DNA from: Streptomyces davaonensis JCM 4913
GTDB taxonomy: Bacteria > Actinomycetota > Actinomycetes > Streptomycetales > Streptomycetaceae
NCBI RefSeq assembly: GCF_000349325.1
Contig: NC_020504.1
Span: 2,390,053-2,454,052, forward strand
DNA length: 64,000 nt
Reading direction: 5' to 3'
Position 1 is the first letter of the stretch. Every line of letters begins with the position of its first letter. A program made the translations under genes and the position numbers. Positions 9,101-17,058 of the stretch are shown here, in pieces. Under the pieces are notes generated by a model that made no database searches, had not been told where the DNA came from, and was given only the letters and a program-made list of their open reading frames with translations.

Positions 9101-11023
9101 CGGAGGGACGCCGTGCGCGCGCCATACCTCGGCGAGGGCGACCTGGAGGGCGTAGAGCAGCGGCTGGACGCGGTCGGCCGGTGCCGTCCGCAGGTCCTCG
9201 CGCAGCGCGTCCCGCAGGGGTACGCCGGTCTCCTCGGCGTAGACCGGGTCGAGTTCGTCGATCACCTGGGCGAACACGGGGTCGTGCGCCAGCAGTTCGG
9301 TGCCCATGCCGGTCCACTGCGAGCCATGGCCGGAGAACACCCACACGACGCCCCGGTCGGCGGCCCGGGTGACCGTGCCCTCGCTGTTGCCGACGGCGAT
9401 CTCGCCCGCGAGGAAGCGGCGCAGCCGGTCCACCAGGGCGGGCCGGTCCTCGGCCACCACGGTCAGCCGGGCCGGATGGTGGGTGCGGCGCAGCGTGAGG
9501 GTGTGGCCGACGTCGGCCAGGGGCGTGTCGGCGCCGGGGCCGTCGAGCCAGTCGGCGAGCCGTCGGGCGGTGCCGCGCAGGCCGGCGTCCGTGGCCCCGG
9601 ACAGCGGGAACAGCAGCGGGGAGTCCACCGCGGGCGCGGGCGCCGTGCCGGCGGTCCGGGGCGCCTGTTCCACCAGGACGTGCGCGTTGGTGCCGCCCAT
9701 GCCGAAGGCGGAGACGGCCGCGAGCCGCGGCGGGCCCTGGACCGGCCACGGTGTGTCCTCGACGGGGACGAACAGGCGGGTCCCGTCGAGGGAGATGTTC
9801 GGGTTCAGCTCCGTGAAGTGCAGGTTGCGCGGCACGACGCCCCGGCCCACGGCGAGCACCGTCTTGATCAGTCCGGTCACCCCGGAGACCGCCTCGGAGT
9901 GACCGAGGTTGGTCTTGACGGCGCCGAGGGCGCAGCGCCCCGACTGCCCGGCGCCGTACACCTCGGCCAGCGCCTCCACCTCGATCGGATCACCGAGGGC
10001 GGTGCCGGTGCCGTGCGCCTCGACCATCCCGACCTGGGTCGGGTCGACTCCGGCCCTGGTGACGGTGGAGCGCAGCAGGTCGCGCTGGGCGGTGCCGGAG
10101 GGCGCGGTCAGGCCGTTGGAACGGCCGTCCTGGTTGACGCCGCTGCCGCGGAGCACGGCAAGCACGCGGTCCCCGTCGCGGAGCGCGTCGGAGAGCCGCT
10201 TGAGCAGGACCAGGGCGCAGCCCTCGGTGCGGACGATCCCGTCGGCGCCGGCGTCGAAGGTGCGGCACCGGCCGCCGCCCGCCAGCAGCCCGAACTCCTC
10301 CAGCGAGTGGCTGATCCCGACGTCGAGGATGAGGTTGACGCCACCGGCCAGGGCGGTGTCGCTCTCCCTGAGCCGGAGGCTCTGGCAGGCCAGGTGGACG
10401 GCCGTCAGGGAGGAGGAGCAGGCGCTGTCCACGGCGAGACAGGGGCCGCGCAGATCGAGGAGGTAGGAGATCCGCCCGGCGAGCACGCTGTGCAGGCCGC
10501 CGGTGAGGGTGTACGCGTCGAGCGTCTCGGGGTCGGCGAGGCCGCGCTGGAGGTACTCGTTGTAGTAGGCGCCGACGAAGACGCCGGTACGGCTGCCCGC
10601 CAGACGGGCCGGGACGGTGCCCGCGTGTTCCAGCGTCTCCCAGGCCACTTCGAGCAGCAGCCGCTGCTGGGGATCCATGGCCTCGGCCTCGCGGGGCGCG
10701 ATTCCGAAGAACTCCGCGTCGAACCCGGTGACATCGGCGAGGAAACCGCCGTGGTGCAGGCGCTCGCGGGCGGGCGCGTCCAGACCGTCCGTCCCGGCGG
10801 CCGGGGCGCGCCGGCTCCCGGGCACCGGGCCCACGACGTCGCGGCCCTCGGCGAGGAGCCGCCACAGGTCGTCCGGGGAGGCGACCCCGCCGGGCAGCCG
10901 GCAGCCCATGCCGATGACCGCGACGGGTTCGGAGGTCACGGCCCCGGCCGCCGCGCCGAGCCGTTCGGCGAGGGCCTCGCGCTGCGGGGGCGCGAGGTCG
11001 GAGAGTCGCTGGCTGATGCTCAC
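6101..11023 (-). CDS. Type I polyketide synthase module KS-AT-(DH remnant)-KR-ACP
   Basis: Single extension module of 1640 residues that should add one unit and reduce the beta-keto group. KS: GMGCRLPGG near 38, active-site DSACSSSL near 198, HGTGT and NLGHSE present. AT: FSGHGSQW, GHSMGE near 648, VAFHGPAMD, closer to the malonyl-type HAFH than to YASH. KR: NADPH loop GAGGSIG near 1250 and catalytic HYAAANYFLD with Tyr and Asn intact near 1375. ACP: phosphopantetheine Ser in FFQIGMDSM near 1546. Between AT and KR lies only about 130 residues starting HPTLG, as a DH does, without an HxxxGxxxxP motif; I read this as a vestigial dehydratase. Start ATG overlaps the upstream TGA as ATGA, and its stop overlaps the next GTG, so the three PKS genes are translationally coupled. 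Confidence 0.96.
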   Translation of the reverse strand: MSISQRLSDLAPPQREALAERLGAAAGAVTSEPVAVIGMGCRLPGGVASPDDLWRLLAEGRDVVGPVPGSRRAPAAGTDGLDAPARERLHHGGFLADVTGFDAEFFGIAPREAEAMDPQQRLLLEVAWETLEHAGTVPARLAGSRTGVFVGAYYNEYLQRGLADPETLDAYTLTGGLHSVLAGRISYLLDLRGPCLAVDSACSSSLTAVHLACQSLRLRESDTALAGGVNLILDVGISHSLEEFGLLAGGGRCRTFDAGADGIVRTEGCALVLLKRLSDALRDGDRVLAVLRGSGVNQDGRSNGLTAPSGTAQRDLLRSTVTRAGVDPTQVGMVEAHGTGTALGDPIEVEALAEVYGAGQSGRCALGAVKTNLGHSEAVSGVTGLIKTVLAVGRGVVPRNLHFTELNPNISLDGTRLFVPVEDTPWPVQGPPRLAAVSAFGMGGTNAHVLVEQAPRTAGTAPAPAVDSPLLFPLSGATDAGLRGTARRLADWLDGPGADTPLADVGHTLTLRRTHHPARLTVVAEDRPALVDRLRRFLAGEIAVGNSEGTVTRAADRGVVWVFSGHGSQWTGMGTELLAHDPVFAQVIDELDPVYAEETGVPLRDALREDLRTAPADRVQPLLYALQVALAEVWRAHGVPPAAVIGHSMGEIAAAVAAGALDRRDGARLVCRRSRLLRAVAGRGAMAALDLDAEAAERLLAGHEGLTAAILAAPRSTVVSGPPQAVDALVADATAAGVIARRLASDVAFHGPAMDPLCDRLRSDIADLRWAEPEIPFYSSTYDGSRYTGVLDTAHWVANLRNPVRFGAAVAAAAAAGHRLFAELSPHPVVRHALRQTLDAADADDAVVVASLRRDEPERATLLAHLGALHCQGVRLDWPRLHPAGELAALPPTAFAHRRHWRAGAAVLRRTAHPTLGTPAELAAFPDARVWEKPVEPGTALDRQYCLEHAWAAAGAMGLDSSAVTDFAAREEPPRADTTRLQTTVRRTGPGTADWQLHRRAEDGPWQLLADARLAEDEQSGVPADWVYRTEWRPLPLPDGPAGDAGRWLVVDGGGIGDAVRAQVAAHGGTVTVVPASDLRDLTSEELAARLPGVADVDHVLYCAALDSPDDEPESPRWANRLTVELLRLARLLAGPGRGRARLHLVTRYAQTVADETRVVPAQAVLWGLGRGLAVELTEIWGSLTDLDDTSPAAAARLLCAEATRSDGEDQVAFRGGERYVTRLVRGKLDAGTTGTLDPGGCHLVVGAGGSIGPSLVDRLATLGARHLVLLTRGGLTGAAADTAARLRAQGTAVTEVRADVADERAMTELFARFGADLPELHGVFNAAMAGGYTELADLTDEDVALMLRPKVDGSVLLHRLSAGHDVRHFVLFSSTAALLGARGLTHYAAANYFLDSLARHRRALGRPALVIDWGIWGEAFGQVHYSELMSDSGLRPMPDTLAVRALDSLLFADDIHTVVASVDWPTLAEAYRSRIALHLIDEVAPARATAGRRTAPGQEAARVLAATGEARGRLLTEFVRATVADLLGFESPRQLGTDQRFFQIGMDSMTASRTQVRLSRDLGCDLPAAAVFNYPTVESLTEYLLTELGGDDAEDTPPAEGTPRPTTPASSTSPSGTSPTDDLSEDELIRRLTERLGPL

Positions 11024-13311
11024 CGGGCGGCTCCGTCACTCTCGACGGCGCTCAGCAGCAGTTCGAACCCGGAGGGCTGGGCAGCGCCGACCGCCACGAG
11101 GTCCGCGTCGGCCGTGTCGGCCAGCCGGGCGGCGAGCACGGGGACCACCTCGGCGATGGTGGGGTGGTTCCACAGCAGGGTGGCCGGGAGGGGGACGCCG
11201 AGGTGGTCCGACAGGCGTCGCCGCAGCGCCAGCGAGGCCACCGACTCCATGCCCTGTTCGGCGAGCGGTCGCTCGTCGTCCAACTCGGCAGGTTTGAGGC
11301 CGAGTTGATCGGTGACGAGATCTCGGACCGTTTCCGTCAGCCGCTCGGCCAGCTCGTCCGGGGGCAGTTCGTGCCAGTCGGAGCGTCGTGCGGGACCGTC
11401 CTGGCTCCGGGTCCGCTCCTGATCCTCGGCCGTCGGCCGCCGCCAGGTCCGGACGGGCAGGTCGACGAGCCGGCCCCGGGGAGCGCGTGCGGCCAGGTCG
11501 ACCGGGGCGCCGTGGCAGTGCAGGGCGCCGAGCTGGGTGAGCAGAGTCGTCCGTTCGGGGCGATGGCGCAGCAGCGTCGGCAGCACGACCGCGTCGTCGA
11601 CGCCCTGGGCCCCCAGGGTCTCCTGGATGGACTGCGTCACCAGGGGGTGTCCGGAGATCTCGAGGAAGATGCGGTACCCGTCCTCGGCGGCGGCCGTGAC
11701 CGCGGCGTCGAAGCGGACGGTGTTGCGCAGGTTCGCCGCCCAGTAGTCGGGGCCGAAGTGGTCCGCACCGCGCGGGTCGTCGAGCGAGCTGGTGTACAGC
11801 GGGACCCGGGGGGCGCGGGGCCGAAGGGGCGCGAGACCGGCCCGGACCTCGTCGAGGAGCGGGTCCATGTGCGGGCTGTGCGGGGCGACGTCCGTGGCCA
11901 CGGCCCGTACGAACCGGCCCTCGGCGGCCCATTGCCCGATGAGCCGCTCCACGGCGTCGAGATCGCCGGAGACCACGGTCGTGGTGCTGGAGGCCCGGAT
12001 CCCGACGACGACGTCGCCCCGGCCGCGCAGCGCCGCCTCGACCTCGTCCGGCGGCAGGTCGACCAGGGCCATGGTGCCGGCGCCCGCGACCCGGGGCAGC
12101 AGGGCGGAGCGGCGGCAGACCAGCAGGGCGCCGTCGGTGGCGGACAGCGCGCCGGCGGCCACGGCGGCGGCGATCTCACCGCCCGAGTGCCCGATGACGG
12201 CGGCGGGTTCGACTCCGTGCTCGTGCCACACCCGGGCGAGCGCGGCCTGCATGGCGAAGCAGATCCCCTGGAGCCGGCCGCACCGGGCCTCGGCCACGTC
12301 CCAGGTGGCGAGCAGATCCCGCGGGGAGTAGCCGCCCTCAGCCCTGAAGACCGGGTCGACCTCGTCCAGGAAGGCACCGAAGGCGGGCTCGTGCTCCAGT
12401 AACTCCCGGCCCATTCCGGTCCATTGGGAGCCGTCGCCGGAGAACACCCAGACGACCCCGGACCCGGCGGCGGGCAGAGCGCGGCCCGTGACGACCCCCG
12501 GCACGGAGGCGCCGGCGGCGACGGCCCGCAGTCCGGCCTCCAGTTCACCGGGGGCACGCGCCACCACCACGGCACGCTCGGCGAGGTGCGCCCGGTGCCG
12601 GACGAGCGTCGAAGCGATGTCCGCGGGGTGCGGGGCGGGGGGTGCGGCCAGGAGTTCGGCGAGGCGTCCGGCGTCGGCGCGCAGGGCGGCGGGTGAGGAG
12701 CTGGACAGCGGGAACACGGCCGGGGACAACAACTCGGGTTCGGGCCTGGGGGGTTCGGGCGCGAGCTCCCCGGTACGCAGCACCGCCTCGGCGAGGTCGA
12801 CGAGGGCGGTGCCGTCGGCCGAGGCCTCGGCGGGGTCGAGCACGCTGCGCACCGGATCCCCGTCCCGTCGCGCGTCCTCCCACAGCCGGAGCACGAGGAC
12901 GGCGCAGCCTTCGTCGGCCTCAAGAGGGCTCACCGCGGCCAGCGCCGTGCGGCACTCGCCCTGGCGCAGGCTCTCGCCCGCGAGACGGACGGCGTCGAGC
13001 CACGAGGGACAGGCGGTGACGGGCGCGTCGTGGGGCCCGAGGCGCAGTCGCGTCGGCTCGGCGCCCTCGGCCGCGAGGAAGACCGCCGGCCGGTCGCCCT
13101 CCAGGCGACGGGGCGGGAGACCCGCGTGCTCCAGCGCCTCCCAGGCGACGGTCATCAGCCGTCGCCGGGCCACCGGAAGATCCTTTTCCGGGAGGCCGAA
13201 AAGATCGTGGTCGAACTCTTCCGCCGAAGAGACGCTGCCGACCGGCCGGCCCCCCGCTCCTATCACAGCGATACGGAGTCCGGCGGAAAACCGCCGCCGC
13301 TCATCGGCCAT
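11020..13311 (-). CDS. PKS loading protein: collapsed KS, AT, ACP
   Basis: First gene of the PKS operon, 763 residues; the position and absence of a working KS suggest a starter-loading unit. Residues 1-230 are a shrunken KS: it keeps the start of the fold (IAVIGAGG, WEALEHAGLPP), a TACPSWLDAV segment in place of TACSSSL near 102, and DEGCAVLVL, but has lost HGTGT and NIGH(T/S)E, so condensation is not expected. AT: FSGDGSQWTGMG near 300, GHSGGE near 375, VAPHSPHMD specificity region. ACP: EQGMESVASL near 688 with the carrier Ser. Start ATG at 13311 is chosen for an AGGGGGA ribosome site 7 bases upstream; a longer reading to 13425 has no such site. Starter unit cannot be told from the sequence. 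Confidence 0.93.
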   Translation of the reverse strand: MADERRRFSAGLRIAVIGAGGRPVGSVSSAEEFDHDLFGLPEKDLPVARRRLMTVAWEALEHAGLPPRRLEGDRPAVFLAAEGAEPTRLRLGPHDAPVTACPSWLDAVRLAGESLRQGECRTALAAVSPLEADEGCAVLVLRLWEDARRDGDPVRSVLDPAEASADGTALVDLAEAVLRTGELAPEPPRPEPELLSPAVFPLSSSSPAALRADAGRLAELLAAPPAPHPADIASTLVRHRAHLAERAVVVARAPGELEAGLRAVAAGASVPGVVTGRALPAAGSGVVWVFSGDGSQWTGMGRELLEHEPAFGAFLDEVDPVFRAEGGYSPRDLLATWDVAEARCGRLQGICFAMQAALARVWHEHGVEPAAVIGHSGGEIAAAVAAGALSATDGALLVCRRSALLPRVAGAGTMALVDLPPDEVEAALRGRGDVVVGIRASSTTTVVSGDLDAVERLIGQWAAEGRFVRAVATDVAPHSPHMDPLLDEVRAGLAPLRPRAPRVPLYTSSLDDPRGADHFGPDYWAANLRNTVRFDAAVTAAAEDGYRIFLEISGHPLVTQSIQETLGAQGVDDAVVLPTLLRHRPERTTLLTQLGALHCHGAPVDLAARAPRGRLVDLPVRTWRRPTAEDQERTRSQDGPARRSDWHELPPDELAERLTETVRDLVTDQLGLKPAELDDERPLAEQGMESVASLALRRRLSDHLGVPLPATLLWNHPTIAEVVPVLAARLADTADADLVAVGAAQPSGFELLLSAVESDGAAR

Positions 13312-13752
13312 GCCGCGTCCCCCTACGTCAGCGAAGTCCGGAAGTCCGAGTGAATGGCACCCGGATTCGGGCGCCACCATCTTGCGCCAAATGGCCGACG
13401 GATGGCTAGGGCGCACGGCCTCCAATTCCCGGTCCGAGCCAATCGACTTCCGGCCAACCGGGAATGCGGAAGAAAATCTTCGAAATCCATGCGATCTACA
13501 ACATGCCTGGTGGGGCCCCTATTGTAGTGCGCAATAATTCGCCGAACCGGAGCATAAAACCGGTCGGTCGACCTCTAATGAAATGCCCTCAAGTGGACAT
13601 TGAGTCGAGTTCGAGGGGGGCACCATACACTCGACCACAATACGAGGCGTCCGAATTACAAAACCCCCCGGAAAACCAACGGTTAACGGGGAGGGAAGCG
13701 GTCAGCTGCCGCACTATGCACCCTGTGTATACACGCCATGTATAGTCTCGGC
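13312..13752. other. AT-rich divergent promoter region of the PKS operon
   Basis: About 440 bases without a convincing gene. It is visibly poorer in GC than its surroundings from about 13,440 to 13,700 and separates the leftward PKS operon from the rightward deacetylase. A 93-codon reading frame at 13464-13745 has non-Streptomyces-like composition and no ribosome site. It is the only place in view for cluster promoter elements, for example a pathway activator binding upstream of 13,311; I could not assign specific boxes on the PKS side. Confidence 0.6.
13725..13746 (+). promoter_or_regulatory. Palindrome plus -10 box of a leaderless promoter
   Basis: GTGTATACAC at 13725-13734 is a perfect 10-base palindrome. 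TATAGT at 13741-13746 is a good -10 hexamer and ends six bases before the ATG at 13753, so the transcript would begin at or next to the start codon. No clear -35 is visible and the palindrome sits in its place or in the spacer, as expected for a regulated promoter. Confidence 0.55.
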
Positions 13753-14526
13753 ATGCCTTCTCTGACCAAGAAGATGACCAAAACGGGGGCCGCGTTGCTC
13801 GCCGCCATGACCTTGTCCGCCACCCTGGCGCTGACCGGGTGCACGCGCCTGGAGACCAGTTCGCCTGCCGACGCCCGCGCCGACGCCAAGGCCGACGTCC
13901 AGGCCCGGGCGGGGACCGTCGACTGCCGGGAGGCCAAGTGCATAGCGCTGACCTTCGACGCCGGGCCCAGCGAGAACTCGCCGCGACTGCTGGACATACT
14001 CAAGGAGGAGCAGGTCCCGGCGACCTTCTTCCTCCTCGGCAAGCGGCACATCGAGAAGTACCCGGAGCTCGTGAAGCGGATGGCCGACGAGGGCCACGAG
14101 ATCGCCAGCCACACCTGGGACCACAAGATCCTCACCGATCTGGACCGGGAGGAGATACGCGAGGAACTGGAGCGCCCGAACAAGGAGATAGAGCGTCTGA
14201 CCGGGCGCCGACCGACCCTGATGCGTCCGCCGCAGGGCCGCACCGACGACACCGTGCACGAGATCTGCCGGGAGCTGGGCCTCTCCGAGATCCTGTGGAG
14301 CGTGACGGCGAAGGACTACAAGACCAATGACTCGGCGCTGATCAAGAAGCGCGTCCTCGACCAGTCGGACCGGGACGGGATCATCCTGCTGCACGACATC
14401 TACAAAGGCACGGTGCCCGCGGTGCCCGGGATCATCGACGCGCTGAAGAAGCAGGGGTATGTGTTCGTGACCGTGCCGCAGTTGCTCGCGCCGGGGAAGG
14501 CCGAGCCCGGCAAGGTCTACCGCTGA
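13753..14526 (+). CDS. Lipoprotein polysaccharide deacetylase (NodB family)
   Basis: Predicted cell-surface deacetylase acting on N-acetylated glycan such as peptidoglycan. N-terminal signal with lipobox LTGC near residues 27-30 (MPSLTKK start), then a NodB domain: motif 1 is TFDAGP, motif 2 HTWDH, motif 3 RPPQG, motif 5 LLHD. In the family motif 1 is TFDDGP; the first Asp is the catalytic base and the second binds the metal, so the D-to-A change removes one metal ligand while both His ligands remain. The ATG at 13753 is preferred because a -10 box lies six bases upstream and there is no ribosome site (leaderless). An ATG at 13738 would fall inside that promoter. Convergent with the P450. 257 residues. 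Confidence 0.85.
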   Translation: MPSLTKKMTKTGAALLAAMTLSATLALTGCTRLETSSPADARADAKADVQARAGTVDCREAKCIALTFDAGPSENSPRLLDILKEEQVPATFFLLGKRHIEKYPELVKRMADEGHEIASHTWDHKILTDLDREEIREELERPNKEIERLTGRRPTLMRPPQGRTDDTVHEICRELGLSEILWSVTAKDYKTNDSALIKKRVLDQSDRDGIILLHDIYKGTVPAVPGIIDALKKQGYVFVTVPQLLAPGKAEPGKVYR

Positions 14527-14531
14527 GGCCG

Positions 14532-14550
14532 TGGTGAGCCCGGGTCACCA
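14532..14550. terminator. Short hairpin between convergent genes
   Basis: TGGTGA at 14532-14537 pairs perfectly with TCACCA at 14545-14550 around a 7-base GC loop. It overlaps the P450 stop and lies just after the deacetylase stop, so could end transcription from both sides. The stem is only six pairs and has no T-tract. Confidence 0.35.
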
Positions 14551-15765
14551 GGTCAGGCGGAGGCGGTACGGGGAGCGGTGGATCATCGTCGGCCGCATCA
14601 CGACCGGGTCGTCCTCCGCCAGCCTGAGGCCCGGCAGTCTCCGGGTCAGCTCCTCCAGGGTGATCCTCAGCTGCTCGCGGGCGAGTTTGGAGCCGGGGCA
14701 GCCGTGCGCACCGAGCCCGAAGGCGAGGTGACGGCCCGGGGCACGGGTGATGTCGAAGGCGTCGGGCCGCGGATGGCGCTCGGGGTCCCGGTTGGCGCCG
14801 CCGAACGCGACGAACAGCGCTGCCCCGGCCGGGAGTTCGGTCCCGGCCAGGGTGACCGGGCGGGTGGTGACCCGGCGGAAGCCCTGAAGGGCGCTGTCGT
14901 ACCGGGCGGCCTCCTCCACCGCCGCCGGGATGCGCTCGGGCTCGGCGCACAGCAGCGCCCACTGGTCCGGGTGGCGCAGCAGGTGGAGCACGGTCGTGCC
15001 GAGCAGGGCGGTGGTCGTCAGATGCCCGGCGAGCAGCAGGTTCTGGAGGTGCGCGACGAGTTCGTGGCGCTCTTCCAGGGTCAGCTCGGCCGCGCCGGGC
15101 GGCAGGACGGAGGCGACGAGTTCGCTGCACAGGTCCTCGCGCGGCTCGGCGTGCCGCCGCTGTGCGTACCGGTCCAGGAGCTGCTGCATGGCGACCACGT
15201 CCTCGGCCGCGGCGACCTGCTCGGCCTCCTTCAAGGGCCGGAACAGCAGCTCCTCGGCCCGGTGTCCGCCGTGCACGACGGCGGGCACGTCCGCCGGGTC
15301 GATGCCGACGATCCGGCCGATCACCTCACCGGGGAGCCGGTGGGCGTAGGCGGACATGAACTCCACCGAGCCGTCCGCGGCGAAGGAGTCGACCAGCGCC
15401 GCGGCCCGCTCGGCGGCGTACGGCAGCACCGCGGTGACCCGCGCCGGGGACAGGCCGCGCACGATCGGGGTGCGCAGCCGCTGGTGCAGCGCCCCGTCGG
15501 CGGTGACGACGACGGGGCGGCCGCCGAATCCGCGGCCGAGCACGGCGAGCGCGGCGGGCGAGGGCAGCACGTCCGGCCGTAGCGCGTTCGCCGAGGAGAA
15601 GTCCTCGGGGCGGCGCAGCACTTCGCGTACGTCGGTGTCCCGGGCGACCATCCAGGCGTCGAGTTCGGCGACATGGGTCAGGCCGCCGGTGTGCCGGGCG
15701 CGCTCGTAGTGCGGGTAGGGGTCGCGCAGCAACTCGTCCAGTCTTCCGTGCGGTTGACGGTCCAC
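14545..15765 (-). CDS. Cytochrome P450
   Basis: Heme monooxygenase of 406 residues, soluble bacterial class. Seen: heme ligand signature FGLGAHGCPG near residue 350, ExxR as EAAR in the K helix, and an I-helix AGHLTTT. The I-helix usually reads AGx(D/E)TT; here the acid that helps proton delivery is Leu, which may mean altered oxygen activation. GTG at 15765 is chosen because GGAGGG lies six bases upstream; the in-frame ATG at 15849 would add an Arg-rich extension with no ribosome site. It follows the DUF2278 gene on the same strand with an 87-base gap. A tailoring role for the nearby PKS is possible but unproven, because an unrelated gene and a promoter region intervene. Confidence 0.92.
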   Translation of the reverse strand: MDRQPHGRLDELLRDPYPHYERARHTGGLTHVAELDAWMVARDTDVREVLRRPEDFSSANALRPDVLPSPAALAVLGRGFGGRPVVVTADGALHQRLRTPIVRGLSPARVTAVLPYAAERAAALVDSFAADGSVEFMSAYAHRLPGEVIGRIVGIDPADVPAVVHGGHRAEELLFRPLKEAEQVAAAEDVVAMQQLLDRYAQRRHAEPREDLCSELVASVLPPGAAELTLEERHELVAHLQNLLLAGHLTTTALLGTTVLHLLRHPDQWALLCAEPERIPAAVEEAARYDSALQGFRRVTTRPVTLAGTELPAGAALFVAFGGANRDPERHPRPDAFDITRAPGRHLAFGLGAHGCPGSKLAREQLRITLEELTRRLPGLRLAEDDPVVMRPTMIHRSPYRLRLTW

Positions 15766-15852
15766 GAGACGCCCTCCGGGCCGGTGGCGGCGGTCGGGCT
15801 CATCGTGCCGTACGGGTGTGCGGGTGGGTAGGCGGCGATTCGGCCGCACGCG

Positions 15853-16863
15853 TCAGAACACCAGCGACCAGCCTTCCCTGCCCGCCTGTTCGGCGGTGTA
15901 GGAGACGCCGTGCGCCTTCAGGCCCTCGGGGTCGAAGAGGTTGATCTCCCCTCCCCTGTTGCCGAGTCCGGCGTCCTCGCCGAGGGCGACCAGGAGGCTC
16001 GCGCCCGCGGCCAGCGGGCCGGACGGCACGGGAACGCGCTTTCCCTGGCGGCTGCCGACGGTCCAGCCGGTCAGGTCGACGGGGTCGGGCGAGGCGTTGA
16101 TGAGAGTGACGGTCTCCGCCTCCGGCGCCGGGCCGCGCGGGTTGACCAGCGCGGCGACGATCCGGACCGGCCGGGTGCCCGGCTCGGGACGGCTGCCGTC
16201 GACCGCGTCGAGGGCGTGCCCGGTGAGGTCGTCGGTGTGCCAGGACTGGCTCTGGAAGGCGAGGAAGATCCCCACCCAGCGCTCCTGCGCGGGGAAGTGC
16301 AGCAGGATGCCGCCGTCCTGCCAGACACCGTCGTCACCGCGGAAGCGCCGGCTGTTGCCCTGGTTCATGTGGACGTCGTGGACGCCGTTGCCGGGCTGGA
16401 AGCCGAACACCTTGTCCCGTACGCCGTCTTCGGGACCCCAGCGCTCACCGAAGACGTACAGCCGGGCCTCCGGGTCGTCCACCGCGCGCCGTACATAGTG
16501 GTCGAGGAGGTCGGCGAGGTCGTTGTCGGGCCCGGAGAGGTCCGGCGGCAGCTTGCGCATCCCGGCCGGGTCGAAGAGATTGCCGCGGACGAAGTCCAGA
16601 TTGGCCCCACCGGATCCGGAGGGCAGCGTGTTCCAGCCGCCCGGCAGCCCGGCGAGCCGGGCGGTGACCGGGTGGCGGAAGTCGTCGGCGACGAAGTACA
16701 GCAGCTCCGAGGGCTGTTGCTGGGACAGGACGTTCACCGCGGCGCGGTAGTCGGTACCGTGACCGTCCGTCAGATGGATCTGGTAGTGCGGAGTGTCGGA
16801 GGCGCCTTCGCGCCGGGTGTCGACGGCGCGTGCGATCAGTACGCCGTAGGACCTCAGTGGCAT
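15853..16863 (-). CDS. DUF2278 (YukJ-like) protein with C-terminal lamin-tail domain
   Basis: Function unknown. 336 residues. The N-terminal two thirds match DUF2278: MPLRSYGVLIARAVD start, LLYFVADDFRHP, the segment GVHDVHMNQGNS, and DGGILLHFP. From about residue 235 the chain turns into a beta-rich lamin-tail-like fold: VRIVAALVNPRG, INASPDPVDLTGW, AGASLLVALG. Lamin-tail domains often accompany extracellular or DNA/cell-surface proteins, but no signal peptide is present here. ATG has AGGGGGAG eight bases upstream. Likely own transcript with the P450 behind it. Family assignment is confident; role is not. Confidence 0.85.
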   Translation of the reverse strand: MPLRSYGVLIARAVDTRREGASDTPHYQIHLTDGHGTDYRAAVNVLSQQQPSELLYFVADDFRHPVTARLAGLPGGWNTLPSGSGGANLDFVRGNLFDPAGMRKLPPDLSGPDNDLADLLDHYVRRAVDDPEARLYVFGERWGPEDGVRDKVFGFQPGNGVHDVHMNQGNSRRFRGDDGVWQDGGILLHFPAQERWVGIFLAFQSQSWHTDDLTGHALDAVDGSRPEPGTRPVRIVAALVNPRGPAPEAETVTLINASPDPVDLTGWTVGSRQGKRVPVPSGPLAAGASLLVALGEDAGLGNRGGEINLFDPEGLKAHGVSYTAEQAGREGWSLVF

Positions 16864-17046
16864 GTCGATCAACTCCCCCTGTGGACGGGCGGACTGCCCG
16901 GCCGATGAGGGAAGGGTAGGGCGGGCGGCCGGCCGTGAACCGGGGTTCACACCGGTCCACGTCACCTGTACGCCTTCCCGTCGACGGGGTGTTGGTCCAT
17001 GTGTGTGAGCCGTATACGAGAAGGCCGTTGAGCTGGCCGGATTCCT

Positions 17047-17052
17047 TAGGAT
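17047..17052 (+). promoter_or_regulatory. -10 box of leaderless promoter for SRPBCC gene
   Basis: TAGGAT at 17047-17052 ends six bases before the GTG start at 17059, the spacing that places the transcription start on the start codon. No ribosome site precedes the GTG. No good -35 at 17-18 bases was found. Confidence 0.5.
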
Positions 17053-17058
17053 CGGGCG

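Noticed and set aside
13464..13745. 93-codon plus-strand frame in the PKS promoter region
   Set aside because: AT-rich codon use unlike the neighbours, no ribosome site and no recognisable motif; it also runs into the deacetylase promoter.
15766..15849. N-terminal extension of the P450
   Set aside because: Arg-rich and without a ribosome site, whereas the GTG at 15765 has GGAGGG at the right distance.
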